Shown: positions 46,311-58,429 of the stretch, piece by piece
Numbering within the stretch: the first letter of the stretch is position 1
Layout of the letters: each line of letters starts with the position of its first letter
Origin: Malaya genurostris
Lineage: Eukaryota; Arthropoda; Insecta; Diptera; Culicidae
Direction: 5' to 3'
DNA: 64,000 bases
Assembly (NCBI RefSeq): GCF_030247185.1
Contig: NC_080571.1
Span: 143,760,691-143,824,690, forward strand
Notes under the pieces: generated by a model
Databases searched by the model: none
Told to the model about the DNA's origin: nothing
The model's input: only the letters and a program-made list of their open reading frames with translations
Made by a program: the position numbers and the translations under genes

Positions 46311-48267
46311 AAAAGCAAGTCTAACGATCTCATCCGAGAAATCTCGTTTCTGTAGGAAAAGGATGAACTATCTCGGCTACGTAATCGATGAGCAAGGTTG
46401 GCGAGTAGACGAAGCAAAGATTGAGGCAATAGTCCAGTTCCCTACACCCACCACAAGAAAAGAAGTTCAATGCTTCTTGGGCGTGTGCAATTGGTACAGG
46501 CAATTCATTGCCGGATTCTCGCATATAGCAGCACCTCTGACGGATCTCACACGTGTGAAAACCAAATTTCGGTGGACAACAGAAGCGGAAACATCATTCC
46601 TGAGATTGAAAGCGGCGCTACTCAGCTCCAGTTCTGGCAATGCCTGACTACAGTAAACCATTCGCAATAGCATGCGATGCAAGCGATACAGCGATAGGAG
46701 CGGTGCTCACGCAAGACACGAACGGAGAGGAACATCCGATTAGCTACTACTCACAGAAACTATCAACATCAGAGAGAAAGTATTCGGTGACAGAACGGGA
46801 GTGTCTGGCAGTGATTCGAGCCAAAGAGAAATTGAGGGGTTACGTAGAAGGCGTTAAATTCGCTGTACACTGCGATCACGCGGCTCTCAGCTATTTAAAA
46901 TCCATGAAAAATCCCACCGCTTTAATGAGTCGTTGGCTATTACGACTAAATGCATTTGACTTCGAGATCAAATACAGGAGAGGATCGATAAACGTCGTAC
47001 CAGATGCTCTGTCGAGGATAGTGTCGGAAGCAATGTTCACCGCAGATAAAATTGAAGACACATGGTACACAAATCTCGTCGCAAAAGTAAGGCACGAAGG
47101 AGAACGATTTCCGAACTTCCGTGTCGTCAATGACACGCTATTCAAAAATTGTCGAGGAAAGAACGAAGTCGGCGCAGTTGTCCACGTATGGAAGCAAGTT
47201 GTTCCAAAGAAAGCGAGAATACAGTTGATTCGCAGATTTCATGACGAGCCTACAGCAGCTCACTTAGGACTGTATAAAACATGGCATAAGATACAAGCTC
47301 ATTACTATTGGCCTAGAATGCAACAGGAAATAGCCAATTACGTCAAATAATGTTCCGTTTGCAAGGCATGCAAGGTTCCCAGTATCAGAATGATGCCACA
47401 GATGGGCAGCCTTAAACCCGCCAAGATTCCATGGGAAATGATATCGGTTGATTTCGTAGGGCCATTGCCAAGATCCAGACAAGGAAACACAGTACTACTT
47501 GTTGTTGTTGATTGGGTTAGCAAATATGTAATCACCAAGCCATTACGATCAGCGGATTCTAAACAGAAGGTTGAGTTTCTGGAACAAGAGGTTTGCCTGA
47601 GATTCTCACGACCTCGGGCAATACTCTCGGACAATGGCAAGCAGTTCGATTCGATGGTTTTTAAAACTTGGACAGCTCGGCACAATATCGTGCACATGAA
47701 GACAGCTTATTACTGCCCGCAAGTCAACAATGCAGAACGGGTCAATCGTGTCCTAGTCACCTGTGTACGATCGCTGTTAGAGACTGACCATAGAGCATGG
47801 GACGAGAATTTAGCCGCTATCACTGCAGCAATCAACTCAGCCAGACACGAAGTCACGGGAGTGAATCCTCACGAGGCAAACTTTGGGCGAAACTTGTTGC
47901 TACACACGGATTTGTATACACAGCAGGAACTAAACACGGTTAAAGATTCTACGGTTGCTCAAGATCTGAGAATGTCGACGATACGACGAATACAGGAGCT
48001 AATCACACAACGCATCAAAAACTGTCACGAACGATCGAAACAACGGTATAACCTCCGGAAGCGATCGGTAACATTCAAAACGGGAGATTTAGTATAGCGT
48101 CGTTCATTCACACTTTCGTCAAAGATTAATCAAGTGAACAGCAAACTGGAACCGAAGTTCATCCCCGCGATCGTGAGGAACGTGCTGGGAACAAACCTTT
48201 ACGAGTTAGAAGACATCTTGAGCGGTAAAAAGGGTAGATATCATACAAAAGATATCAAAGCAGACTA
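46311..48267 (+). pseudogene. pol: G element RT end, RNase H and integrase, complete copy
   Basis: Same order as 36,051-38,011. A two-base deletion near 46,620 (gctactcagctcc instead of gctagtctcagctcc) shifts the frame inside RNase H; the frame restarts at 46,640 with YSKPFAIACDASD. The TAA before CSVC (47,348) is shared with copy 1. The integrase core 47,390-48,097 retains all three acidic motifs, and a TAG at 48,096 follows GDLV. The frame of 70 codons at 48,286-48,498 could be a degenerate pol tail, but I cannot show it. Confidence 0.86.
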
Positions 48268-49226
48268 AATACGTCCAATTCAGCTATGTCAGCAGACTCA
48301 ATCTGCCAACCATACTCACTTCATTCGTACAAACGAGTAAAACACCGAATCAGATGTGAGGAGAAACACTTTTTAGGAGCTATGGCATTCAGGATACACA
48401 TCACAAAACACAGCGGTATACAAACACAAAAAGCACCGCGTGCCGTTCACGAGCCGGAAGAAATCGCATCGGACATCCCAAAACGACTGTATAAATGAGC
48501 TCTGAGTTGCAATAACTACGAAAACTTAAATACACGAAATCGGAATAACAAAGCGTTGTCTGGATTAGTGCAAGCACTACTCATGAAGTGTTTCCAGAAA
48601 GTCGAAAGCGTCTCCAAAAGTTAACACCTGAGGATCGTCATGAATTTGTCATCCAGAAGTAACGCGATTCAGGGCGCGGTAAAACCATTCTCTGTGGGCT
48701 CATGACGATTCAGTTGAGGAAATGCTTCTTTCTCAGGTATACCTAACAAACCAACACAAACCAATTTTGTCACTGTAAATCATTATACAATTTAAGATTT
48801 TAAGATTTGTTTGTGATTGAGCCTATTTTGTTTTCACAATGGGCTAGAATTCACGTAGTATACTTGCTCTATAGCAGGTGAAATTCGAAGCAGGACAAGG
48901 ATCTTGGTCATTGATGATTGAAGAGGTCTAAGGGATTTGAGTCAGAGAGTTCTGACGTATATTGACAGATATGAATCATGCAGTATGAATTAGGCAGTAG
49001 GAAGATGCAGTTTAGAATTTAATTTAGGAAAGATTTGGCAGGTAACGGAGACCTGCGTGATATTTAGGATTTGGGAAAATACTGTAAACAATCTGAGGTT
49101 TGCTCAGGAGATTAGATAACCGACTAATTTTTGACCATGATCTTTCGGAATGAAGTATTATTTTAGAATTTTCTATGAATCGTTTGATCATCGATTCATA
49201 AAAAAAATTTTGCAATGGTAGGATTG
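48268..49226 (+). other. G element 3' non-coding region
   Basis: Between the pol stop and the 3' LTR. No clear coding signal and no obvious env. The purine tract expected just before the LTR is weak (ggtaggattg). Short imperfect repeats of atgcagt/aggcagta appear near 48,978-49,005. Confidence 0.5.
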
Positions 49227-50621
49227 TGCTACGTTTAGATTAGTATCTCCTCGATCGAGTCAAAATACCTTAAAAGTTTTGACAAAAAATCGATGTAAAT
49301 ATCTCTCAGTGTAAGCCACACTCCACCAATGAAGCGCCGCCGCAAGCGGAAAACCAGCAAATATACTCACACATCTAGACCGCACAAAAACGGATAGAAA
49401 CCGCCTGAGAAAATCTGTCTGCTAGAAACCGCCTGGCAATAGTTGACTAAAAACTGCAAAAAAGAAAAGAAGCCATATCTTTGTCGAATGGGAGAAAGCC
49501 GTGAAGAGTTGCGCAGTTCAGTTCGGTGATCCGGATCTTATTTGATTTTACACTTGTGCTCGTCTCCGTTTAACATCGGATTGCCCGGAAAAAAGAATCC
49601 GTTCGCTAGGAAGGAGCAGCTAGTAGCGCGTGCTAAATCATTTTCCGTTTGACATCGGACTGTAATACGAAAGAAGATTTACCCGGAGAAGTGAAAACGC
49701 TCGCTAGGAGCAAGTTACTTGTAGCGCGTTCAAAATCGAGTTGAAAGTCGTCTGTATGACTCCTCCCAGGAGATAGAACCGTTCATTACCGAAAGATTAC
49801 TTTCCGTGGCAAGTGTGACTTGCAAGTTTGGATTTAAGACCGATCGACAAGCGTTCAAAGGCTGTAGCAGAAACCAAGACCCCTTTCAAAAGGGGTGTTT
49901 CTTTCTTGCTTACAAATGTTTTCAGAGTCTCCATAAATTGAACGCGCGTATCAATTATGCTGAACCCAACTGGTTTGACGGGACACATTAGTTGAGCGAC
50001 AGAGTGAGCTTTTCTGGAATCGCTGCCTAGAGCCGGCGGCAATCCAATAAACTATTGTGGATGATTGAGCCTAACTGAACACGTTAGCTTCAAGCTCAGC
50101 CGATCATAGTCACAGGGATAATAGTAGGAAACCACGAAAAAGGGTTGTAGTGAACGGGATAGATTTGGAAGATTCCGTGAGTGAAATGAAGAGCTGGATG
50201 GTGTTGCATGCGGGAACTTCGCACGGTGAGCGGTAGTGAGGCGGAGGCGGAACAGATAGCGAAAGGTGGCGAGATTGTGAGTAGACAATAGGCTGGACGA
50301 TGTGCATGTGGGAAAGTGATTGGTGAGTAGTATAATATTAGTAAATATGATGTTGTTTAGAGATAAGCGTAATTGATTGATACATGAGAGGGTTAAAAGT
50401 AGTGGTAGGAAAAAGGAAGTATGATAAGTGAGAGGAGAGGAGCAGGAGTGAGATGAAAGCATCGCGGAATGTGGGAGGAATGGCATGTGAAGAAGAATAC
50501 ATTGTTCTGAGCATTATCGTAACACTTTTTTTCATTTGAGTTGGTGCACATTGCCTTCAGTGTTTGCGTTTCATTCCGCTTTTGGTAGTTCTGCTCTACC
50601 CGTAGCTAAAACCTTGTAACA
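49227..50621 (+). mobile_element. 3' LTR of element G
   Basis: 1,395 bp, starting tgctacgtttag (one change from the 5' LTR) and ending ccttgtaaca, followed by the atgc duplication. It is closer in content to the block-copy-1 LTR (19,052-20,474) than to its own 5' partner in having the caagaccccttt segment near 49,876. Confidence 0.88.
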
Positions 50622-51157
50622 ATGCTTTGGTGTTTTCTGATTTCTCTGTTCATTAGGTTAAGCCTGTTTTCGAATTTGGAATTAATTTGGATTTGACTAT
50701 TGTTTTGTTTAACGATAGAATTTCCAGTTTTTCGCAATCCATCTAAGTTATTATTGATAATTTTCAGATCTTCTGCGTCGAGATTACCTGTTACGAACTT
50801 GATTATACTTCCTAATAAGTCGATAGACCTCCTGTATGTGTTTGATTGCAAATTTAGTGTGCTATAAATGAATTTTACTTCCCTGAGTTTCATTTTAAGG
50901 ATATCTGATGAACTGCTTGATGAATTCTTAGTTTGATTTGTTACATTTTCTAAAATAGATATTGAAATTTCAAGTTGCGAGAAATCGATCACATGCAATA
51001 ATCTGTCGTATACTGCAATTACTCGTCCATCCCCTCTTTTAAGAAGCAACGCTCCTGCGTTGTTTGTAATGTCATGAATCTGGATGGATTGTGCATGGGA
51101 TGAAATGGGGATTATGAAGGTCGTGTATAGGAATAGAATCCATTGTTCGCAAGCCAT
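50622..51157 (-). pseudogene. env: Element O Env, N-terminal part
   Basis: The frame starts at 51,157 with a signal-peptide-like N terminus (MACEQWILFLYTTFIIP). A serine run lies near residues 79-84. A basic site (YRR) near residue 110 is followed by DLLGSIIKFVTGNLDAEDL, the conserved start of the fusion subunit in errantivirus and baculovirus F-like proteins. A heptad-like stretch follows. The frame is cut by the G element near 50,621 and continues at 40,069. In errantiviruses this protein sits in the membrane and mediates entry; here it is disrupted. Confidence 0.8.
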
Positions 51158-51185
51158 ATTTTCTTTTCCTGAAATTAGATTTATG

Positions 51186-54109
51186 TTAGTTTGTTCTTTT
51201 AATATTTTCTTTGTGTATTTCCCGCCCAGAGTCGTCTATCATCAATCTACCTTGATTTCCATCGACTATGACCGGTGAATACATAGGATATGTTTTTTTC
51301 TTTATTCCTTGCTCTTTATTGTATCTAGTTGCATTTTGTTGGAACTCAGGAATGCCTTCTTTGTTTATATTGTGATAGCGTAAATTTTCTTGTTTTGATT
51401 TTTCATTTGCCAAAATGATCTCATCGTAAACTTTGTTTCTACTTTCTATTAGCATTTCCGTATCTAGATGCCTTTCTTGGGAATCTTTCAGACCATAAAA
51501 AGCTTCTCTAGGTTTCATTTTAATAGCGGAATGGATTGTGTTGTTATATTGTGTGCAATCAATATAGAAGGTTTCTTTTAAGTTTAGTTCTTTAAATGTT
51601 GGTTTGATACAGCGAAAGATTTCTGCAATGGTGGAGTGAAATCTCTCGACAGTACCGTTACTCTCACTGTGGTTGACAGGGGTGAAGAATACTTCAATAT
51701 TGAGGTCATGAAGTAGTCCTCTAATTTCAATTGATCTGGGATGGTTCGTTGTCACAAACTATTTTCCCTGGTGTACCATGTATTCTTAAAAACTTAATCA
51801 ATCCTTTTCTTACGTCTATAATGTTACGGGATTTAATGTGTATCAACGATCCGAATCTTGAAAATTTGTCAATAGCTGAAAGGGTTCTTAGGTCTATTGG
51901 CAACTTTTGTGATAAATAAACTTTGAATTGATTTGCTCTATTAAAATGATTTTTATACACAGTCTGAATAAGGTTCATGAGGTTCTCTGGACAATAAATA
52001 CAATTTGTCCGTTTTAAATCCATGCAATCCTTAAACATGCTAATTATTATTGGTACCCCAAAGACACATCTCGTTATAGTTCTTCGGTAGACTCTCGGAA
52101 AGATTTCTTCAAAATGATCGGGTTCGTCGGATCCTATTTTTAGAATAATTTGGTTGCTGAAGGCATTTAGCGGTTGTTCTGTAGAACTTATAAACTCGGA
52201 ATCATCCGTGTCGGCTGAATGAACGGTCATATTGGATGATTCACTTTCATTATTATTAAGCCCATTTCGAATCCGGGAGAGGCTGTCAGCGGCTACGTTT
52301 TGCTTACCCGGGCGGTAGCGTATTTCATAATCGAATTCGCTCAGTGAAAGACGCCAATGGACAAGTCTATTGTTGGTGTGGTGTTGAGTGAATTTACTTC
52401 CGTAGAGGTACGGACGGAAATATTTGCAAGCCCAAACTACGGCTAAGAGCTCTTTCTCTATAGCCGAGTTTTTTTCTTCTGACTTGTTAAGGGTTCGGGA
52501 GGCAAAAGCTATTGGTTTATCGTTTCCGATAGTCCTTTGAGAGAGTACAGCACCAATTGCAAAATTGCTGGCGTCCGTAGTCAAAATGAATTGTTTAGAA
52601 AAATCGGGATACTGCAAAATGTTACTTCCTGTTAGTATTGTTTTATAGTGTTCGAAGGCGCTAACTAATTCTTCTGAGTCAGAAATCGTTTCTCCTTTTC
52701 TTAGAGCATTAGTAAGTGGTTTCGCAATTTTTGCGAAGTCTCTAATGAATTTACGATAAGAGCCTAGAATTCCTAGGAAACCGCGCAACTCTTTTTCATT
52801 CGAAGGTAATGGCCATTCTTGAATGATTTTGATTTTGTCCGGATTCAGTTTGCAACCTTCCGGTGTGACAATGTAGCCTAAGAAAGCAGCCTCTTTCTGT
52901 AAGAACTCACTTTTGTCCAATTATACTTTGAGATTGTGTTTTTGCAAAGTTTTGCAAATTTTTGCTAAATTGTCCATGTGCTCTGTAAGGCTTGTGGAAA
53001 AGACAATGATGTCATCCATATACACTAGACAGATAACACCTATATGCTCGCGAAGAACATTGTCCATCACGCGTAGAAAAGTTGATGGTGCGTTCTTTAA
53101 CCCAAAGGGCATCCTTGAAAAATTCATAGTGCCCATTTTTGACACTAAATGCTGTTTTTGGGATGTCTTTTTCTTCTACATCTACCTGGTGAAACCAAGA
53201 TGCAAGATCGAGCGTGGAAAAATACATACTCTTTCCTAGTTTGTCTAGGATGTCAGTGATGTTCGGTATCGGATAACGATCATCAACCGTTTTCTCGTTT
53301 AATTTGCGGTAGTCGATTACGAGCCGCCATTTTTGTTTGCCGGAGGCATCTATTTTTTTTGGTACTATTCATACCGGGGAAGTCCAAGGGCTATCCGAAT
53401 GACGGATAATTCCCTGATCGAGTAGTTTTGCAATTTGTCTTTGAACCTCTTCACGGTGATAGTATGGGTACCTATAGGACTTGGTATGTACTGGTGCTTC
53501 ATCCTTTGCTTTAATATTGTGTTTTATTGTGCTCGTGAAAGAAAGTTTTGAGCCTTCCGTAAAGAAAATAGAGAAATTAATTTAAGTAGTTTTCTTTTCA
53601 TCATCATTAAAATGCTCTGTCCTAAGTTGGTCGTATATAGATTTTGTTCGCTTAATATTGGATTTGTTTGACTCTAACGTAATGGTTTCAAAGTTATTAA
53701 CTTCTGGTTTAAGGATATCGTTGCTAATTGAGACGCTACATGGTTCAGAAGAATGATTCATAATAGGCATTATAACATGAAAGTCTACTGCTGAGTATAA
53801 TCCAGAGTGAATTGTGACGTGTGAGTTAACTTCCAAGTCATTTTCTAAAAAAAATTCGCCTTTTACCTTTGTAGGAATTTTGGTAAATTTCGTTTCGCGT
53901 GCATTCAGATGTAGAGATATTCTACCAGGGTACTTACGTTTCATTTTGATTGTTCCTCGAGGAAATTGTAGTTCGTTGTTACTAGTAATAATATTTGCCT
54001 TGAGATTTTTAAGAGATTCATATCCTATTAGCCCATTAAAAAATGTGTGAAAATCAAAAATAAGGAATATTTGCTCTTTTGTATCAGGAATTGTATGGAA
54101 AGGGTTCAA
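51186..54109 (-). pseudogene. pol: Element O pol: RT, RNase H, integrase
   Basis: The RT part lies in 53,150-53,580 (WRLVIDYRKLNE, YFSTLDLASWFHQ) and 52,921-53,145 (MPFGLKNAPSTF and the catalytic YMDDIIVFS). A TAA at about 52,921 and shifts near 53,370 and 53,150 break it. The frame 51,727-52,920 continues with FLGYIVTPEG, the RNase H residues TTDASNFAIGAVL and IEKELLAVVWACKYF, and the integrase D-containing IDKFSRFG and IVCDNEPSQ. A shift near 51,740 moves to 51,186-51,755, which holds SNGTVERFHSTI with the catalytic glutamate. The integrase zinc domain is not recognisable. Sequence style (17.6/297/gypsy) places it with errantiviruses. Confidence 0.85.
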
Positions 54110-54290
54110 TTCTATGAATTGGTTAACTGTATGTGTGCCTCTTACATTTCTTACGGTAGTGGGTGTTGTGTATCTGCAATTTTGTAAATTTACATTTTTT
54201 CTGAAATATAGTTACGGTTGCTCCCAGAGTCGATTAAAAATTTAAGCTCACCTTTGTTTGTTGAAACGGTGATATACGGAATAAAATTGT
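54110..54290 (-). pseudogene. pol: Element O protease fragment
   Basis: On the minus strand, after the gag stop, a short frame reads NNFIPYITVSTNKGELKF and then FLIDSGSNRNYIS, the aspartic-protease active site (DSG). It shifts frame near 54,200 before joining the pol frame at 54,109. It overlaps the end of gag in another frame, as usual for this group. Confidence 0.7.
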
Positions 54291-55103
54291 TCATGTCTGG
54301 CTCGATGGACCGCCGGCCAGTTGAAAATTTAAATCATCGACTTGAGCTGTTTCGTTTGGTATTGTTTCGGAATCGTTTTCTGCTACCAGTTCGGGTGTAT
54401 CAACGACGTGCTCGTTTGAATTGCTTTCTATAGGTTGATAATTGTTGCTTAATTCAGTCTTGGGATAGTAATAATAATCATAGTCTTCGTCGTAGTTGTG
54501 TGTATCATGCTCTAAATGATAGTTGGGTCTGTTCATATAGTTCAATTTACTGGACCTGATGGAGTGGTCGACTCCCATCGGGACTTGTTTTGGTTGTGGT
54601 AAAAATCGCGGAGCAAACACATTTTGTATGGGACGTTGTTGTTGTGGCATGTTGAATGAATGCGGTATTGAATAGTGCTGTCTGGGGAAGTTGAACGGAG
54701 ATGGATTTGTAGGGTTCTTGGTTTGGTTATGGAAAGGGTTAAGGTTAAACGGGTTCGGTTTGTGTGTATGAATTGGATTTCCTTGAGCTGGGATTAATGG
54801 CTTATATGGAAATCGTGGAAATGGTGCGCGATTTTGCATTGGATACTTTTGAATAGAATGTTGAACTAGTTTACTTGGAATTGAAGGTGGTATTATTAAT
54901 TGGTTCTGCTTGTTTGGATTTCTTGCATGGTGGTAATTTGCTTCTTCTAAACAAAGTCTTAGAGCGTCTTTTAGTGTTGAGGGTGTTTGTGCTCTTATTA
55001 TCGGTTCCAGGGGCTCTTTTAATCCTCCTAAGAAAACTTTAAGGCCCATATCCTGATATAGTTTTATTTGAGCTAACTTTACCTGTTCGTTTACCGTGTT
55101 GAG
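54291..55103 (-). pseudogene. gag: Element O gag, C-terminal part
   Basis: The frame contains FLGGLKEPLEPIIRAQ and ALRLCLEEANYHH, the conserved block of errantivirus Gag. It continues with a long proline- and asparagine-rich region, a YDEDYDYYYYP patch, and an acidic end. No CCHC knuckle is present, typical of this group. The open frame extends upstream of the ATG at 55,049 to about 55,100 (NTVNEQVKLAQIKLY), where mariner sequence replaces the rest. Confidence 0.82.
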
Positions 55104-56041
55104 GGAGCAATTCGAAGCCCAATTCGTTCAATTTCAGCATGGTTTTCATCGACTTGTGACACGGTGCATTGTCTTGATGAAACAAAACTTTTTTCTTTTT
55201 CAAATGAGGCCGTTTTTATAAAATTTCATCCTTCAAACGCTCTAATAACACTATATAATAGTCACTGTTGATGGTTTTTCCCTTTTCAAGGTAGTCGATG
55301 AAAATTATACCATGCGAATCCCAAAATACAGACGCCATAATCTTAACGGCCGATTGTTGAGTCTTTCCACGCTTTGGGTTTGGTTCATCGCGTGCAGTCC
55401 ACTCAGCTGACTGTCGATTGGACTCCGGAGTGAAGTGATGGAGCCATGTTTCGTCCATTGTTATATATCGACGAAAAAAATCGGTTTTATTTCGATATAA
55501 CAGCTCCAAACACTGCTCAGAATCATCAATTCGTTGTTGTTTTTGATCGATTGTGAGCTCACGCGCCACCCATTTTACACAAAGCTTTCTCATATCCAAA
55601 TATTCTTGAATAATATGTCCAACACGTTCCTTTGATATATTTAGGGTGTCAGCTATCTCGATCAACTTCACTTTACGGTCATTGAAAATCATTTTATGGA
55701 TTTTTTTCACGTTTTCATCGGTAACAGCCTCTTTTGGAAGTCCACTGCGTTCATCGTCTTCGGTGCTCATATGACCAGTACGAAATTTTGCAAACCACTT
55801 ACGAATTGTTGCTTCGCCCGGTGCAGAGTCTGGATAACACTCATCAAGCCATTTTTTTCCATTTTTTTCACAATAACAAAAGTAGCTTCACTCAAAATGC
55901 AATATCTCACAATCTAATAATCAGACAGCTGTCAAATTTATACACGTATCTTTTGAAGGTTGGTACTAACTGAAAATGGTATGGATTTAATTCTAGTGGC
56001 GCTCTCTCATAGAAACGATACGAACTTTTCAGCCGATCTGT
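55104..56041 (-). pseudogene. Mariner-family transposase relic in element O gag
   Basis: The frame 55,216-55,770, with in-phase residues upstream (WLDECYPDSAPG near 55,860), encodes the helix-turn-helix part and the catalytic core: WVARELT, then TMDETWLHHFTPES with the first aspartate, and WDSHGIIFIDYLEKGKTI with the second. The third catalytic block (HQDNAPCHKS) appears just past the stop, near 55,150, after a frame change. The C terminus is missing beyond FELLPH at 55,103. On the minus strand the 5' end reads acagatcggctgaaaagttcg after ta at 56,042. The family cuts and pastes at TA. One end is lost, so it is immobile. Confidence 0.87.
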
Positions 56042-57129
56042 TATAATATTTTAATTATTTGTTTTATCTTTATTTCGTTGTAACTTTTACATGTCCACAT
56101 TGTAGTATCTGTGTTTTATTGATATCCACTTTAGAAATCATCAATGCATTCATATAGTACGCATATTTTTTTCTCATTCCGGGGACGCGATCCCCTTGTC
56201 CACGCACAGTTAATCACTCATACTATGATCATTGCATAAATGCTTACATTATATAGAATTTCTATATGTGCTGGCAAGCGTCGAATTTATAGTCTTTACT
56301 CGGTCCATTAGTATCTATTCCTTTTCTTGTCTATCCGACCTTCGTATTAGTCTTATCTCATCCCTATTTTCTTTTTAGTTCGAATTATTCTGTTAGTGTA
56401 TTTTCAGTGTTTGTTTTATGTTATTTAATGATAAACCATCTAACTTTGCCATGTAAATTCTTCTTATTTATAACATTATCTCCGTATTATATGCCATTTT
56501 GTTTACCTCCCTTGTGTAATGTAACTTTTCCCCACTTCATTTTAATTTGTAGCATTGTAGCTTCCTCCCAAGAAGTCATGTTTCTCACATCTATAATCTT
56601 CCTCTTCAATTTATCATTCTTCGTCTGCTAATAATCATCAATTACTACTTATTTTTCTTTCTCAGTTTAAAGTCCATTTGTTTGCATTGTGTTCGTTTCA
56701 TTGCATAAGTATAAATTTATTCCTTATTGACTCTCGTATTTTTTTATTCCATGACATAGTAAAACGTATGTGTATTGCTCTTTTAATAGTCGTTATATCT
56801 TTCTGTTCGCATTTTGCTTTTCTCGTGTTAGAAGTGATTCATTTTGACTTTCATCTTACATATTTCGCTGACATTTTTCCCTTCTTTCTATATTTTCCAT
56901 TCTTTTATATTATTCAGTTACCCTTATGTGTTCAGTTTTCGTTGAATTCTTGATACAATATGTTTATTTTCATATATTACTTTGTATACATTTTTAACCT
57001 TTTTGTTACTTTTCTAATGTTTTTTTGATATTTTCTTAATTATCTTGACATTAGGTGCAAAAATTCAGTTCCTCAATCGGTACACTATTTCAATCGATTA
57101 TTGTGAGCCTTTTCTAATCTATTCCCATT
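56042..57129. other. T-rich non-coding stretch, probable 3' end of element Q
   Basis: About 1.1 kb, strongly T-rich on the plus strand, between the integrase of Q and the mariner relic. Open frames here (56,407-56,631; 56,678-56,953) consist of hydrophobic residues from T-rich codons and look spurious. It may include the 3' region or an LTR of Q; no second copy is available to check. Confidence 0.4.
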
Positions 57130-57705
57130 TTTATAGTTGTTTGCTCGCTATGGAGAGAGACTACCTCATACGGTCCTCTTCAAAGTAATTCTAATTTTTG
57201 TTCTGCGCCTGTGGGATTGGCTTTGACTAGCACTAAGTCTCCCCACATTGGTTGCCATTCGTTGGAGTTTTTATCATACAATTCTTTTGTTTAGACGCAA
57301 TTAGATTCTCCCGAGCTTGATGATGAAGTCATTTAAATGTCGATCGCATTTCATTGACGTAGTTCTCATAGTAGAGACCATTATTATCGTATTTGTTAAA
57401 GGAGTTTGTAATGTTCGTCCGTCTTCCGTATAATAACCCAAACGGCGTATAACCCGTTGAGGAATTTGCAGTGTTATTATATTCGAAACTGAAGAATGGG
57501 AGTAATTGGTCCCATGTTTTCGGTTCGTTACCTACGTATAGTCGTAGGTAGGTTTTCAATTCCCTATTCGATCGTTCCACCAGGTTTGCTTGTGGATAAT
57601 ATTAACTAGTAGTAGTTCTCTTAATTTTTAAAATTTTACATACATTTTTCATGAGAGAACTAACAAAGTTGGTTTCATTATCGGTTAATAATTTGGTGGG
57701 TGTCC
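57130..57705 (-). pseudogene. pol: Element Q integrase fragment
   Basis: On the minus strand the fragment begins GTPTKLLTDNETNFVSS, with the second catalytic aspartate. It passes a TAG near 57,605 and then reads ERSNRELKTYLRLYVG with the glutamate. The main frame is 57,329-57,580, and FGLLYGRRT is the usual next motif. After a stop the C-terminal strand domain can still be followed (RGPYEVVSL-like residues near 57,170). Everything upstream is replaced by (TA)n. It is a Ty3/gypsy integrase different from those of O, P and G. Confidence 0.75.
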
Positions 57706-58345
<640 letters not shown>

Positions 58346-58429
58346 TTCCCCCTTCTTAGATTGAACCGTCTCGGTTCAACCCTGATTGTGAGCTGTCTGC
58401 AACTTTGTCTATTGGAATTCAAATGATTC

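Larger units (their letters stand above)
40072..50621 (+). mobile_element. Ty3/gypsy LTR retrotransposon G, structurally complete copy
   Basis: Two LTRs beginning tgttacg (tgctacg in the 3' copy) and ending gtaaca, a primer-binding site, gag, protease, RT, RNase H, integrase and a 3' non-coding stretch. A 4-bp target-site duplication flanks it. Without the X5 insertion it would be about 8.4 kb. It lies inside the env of element O in the opposite orientation. Every gene has stops or shifts. Confidence 0.9.

Noticed and set aside
49797..50486. Open frames within the G LTRs (also 19,667-20,409 and 40,853-41,309)
   Set aside because: They lie on the minus strand of the LTR, have low-complexity composition, and are not conserved in length between the three LTRs.
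56407..56953. Small membrane-protein-like frames
   Set aside because: Hydrophobic content comes from T-rich codons in an untranslated region; no start context or family match.
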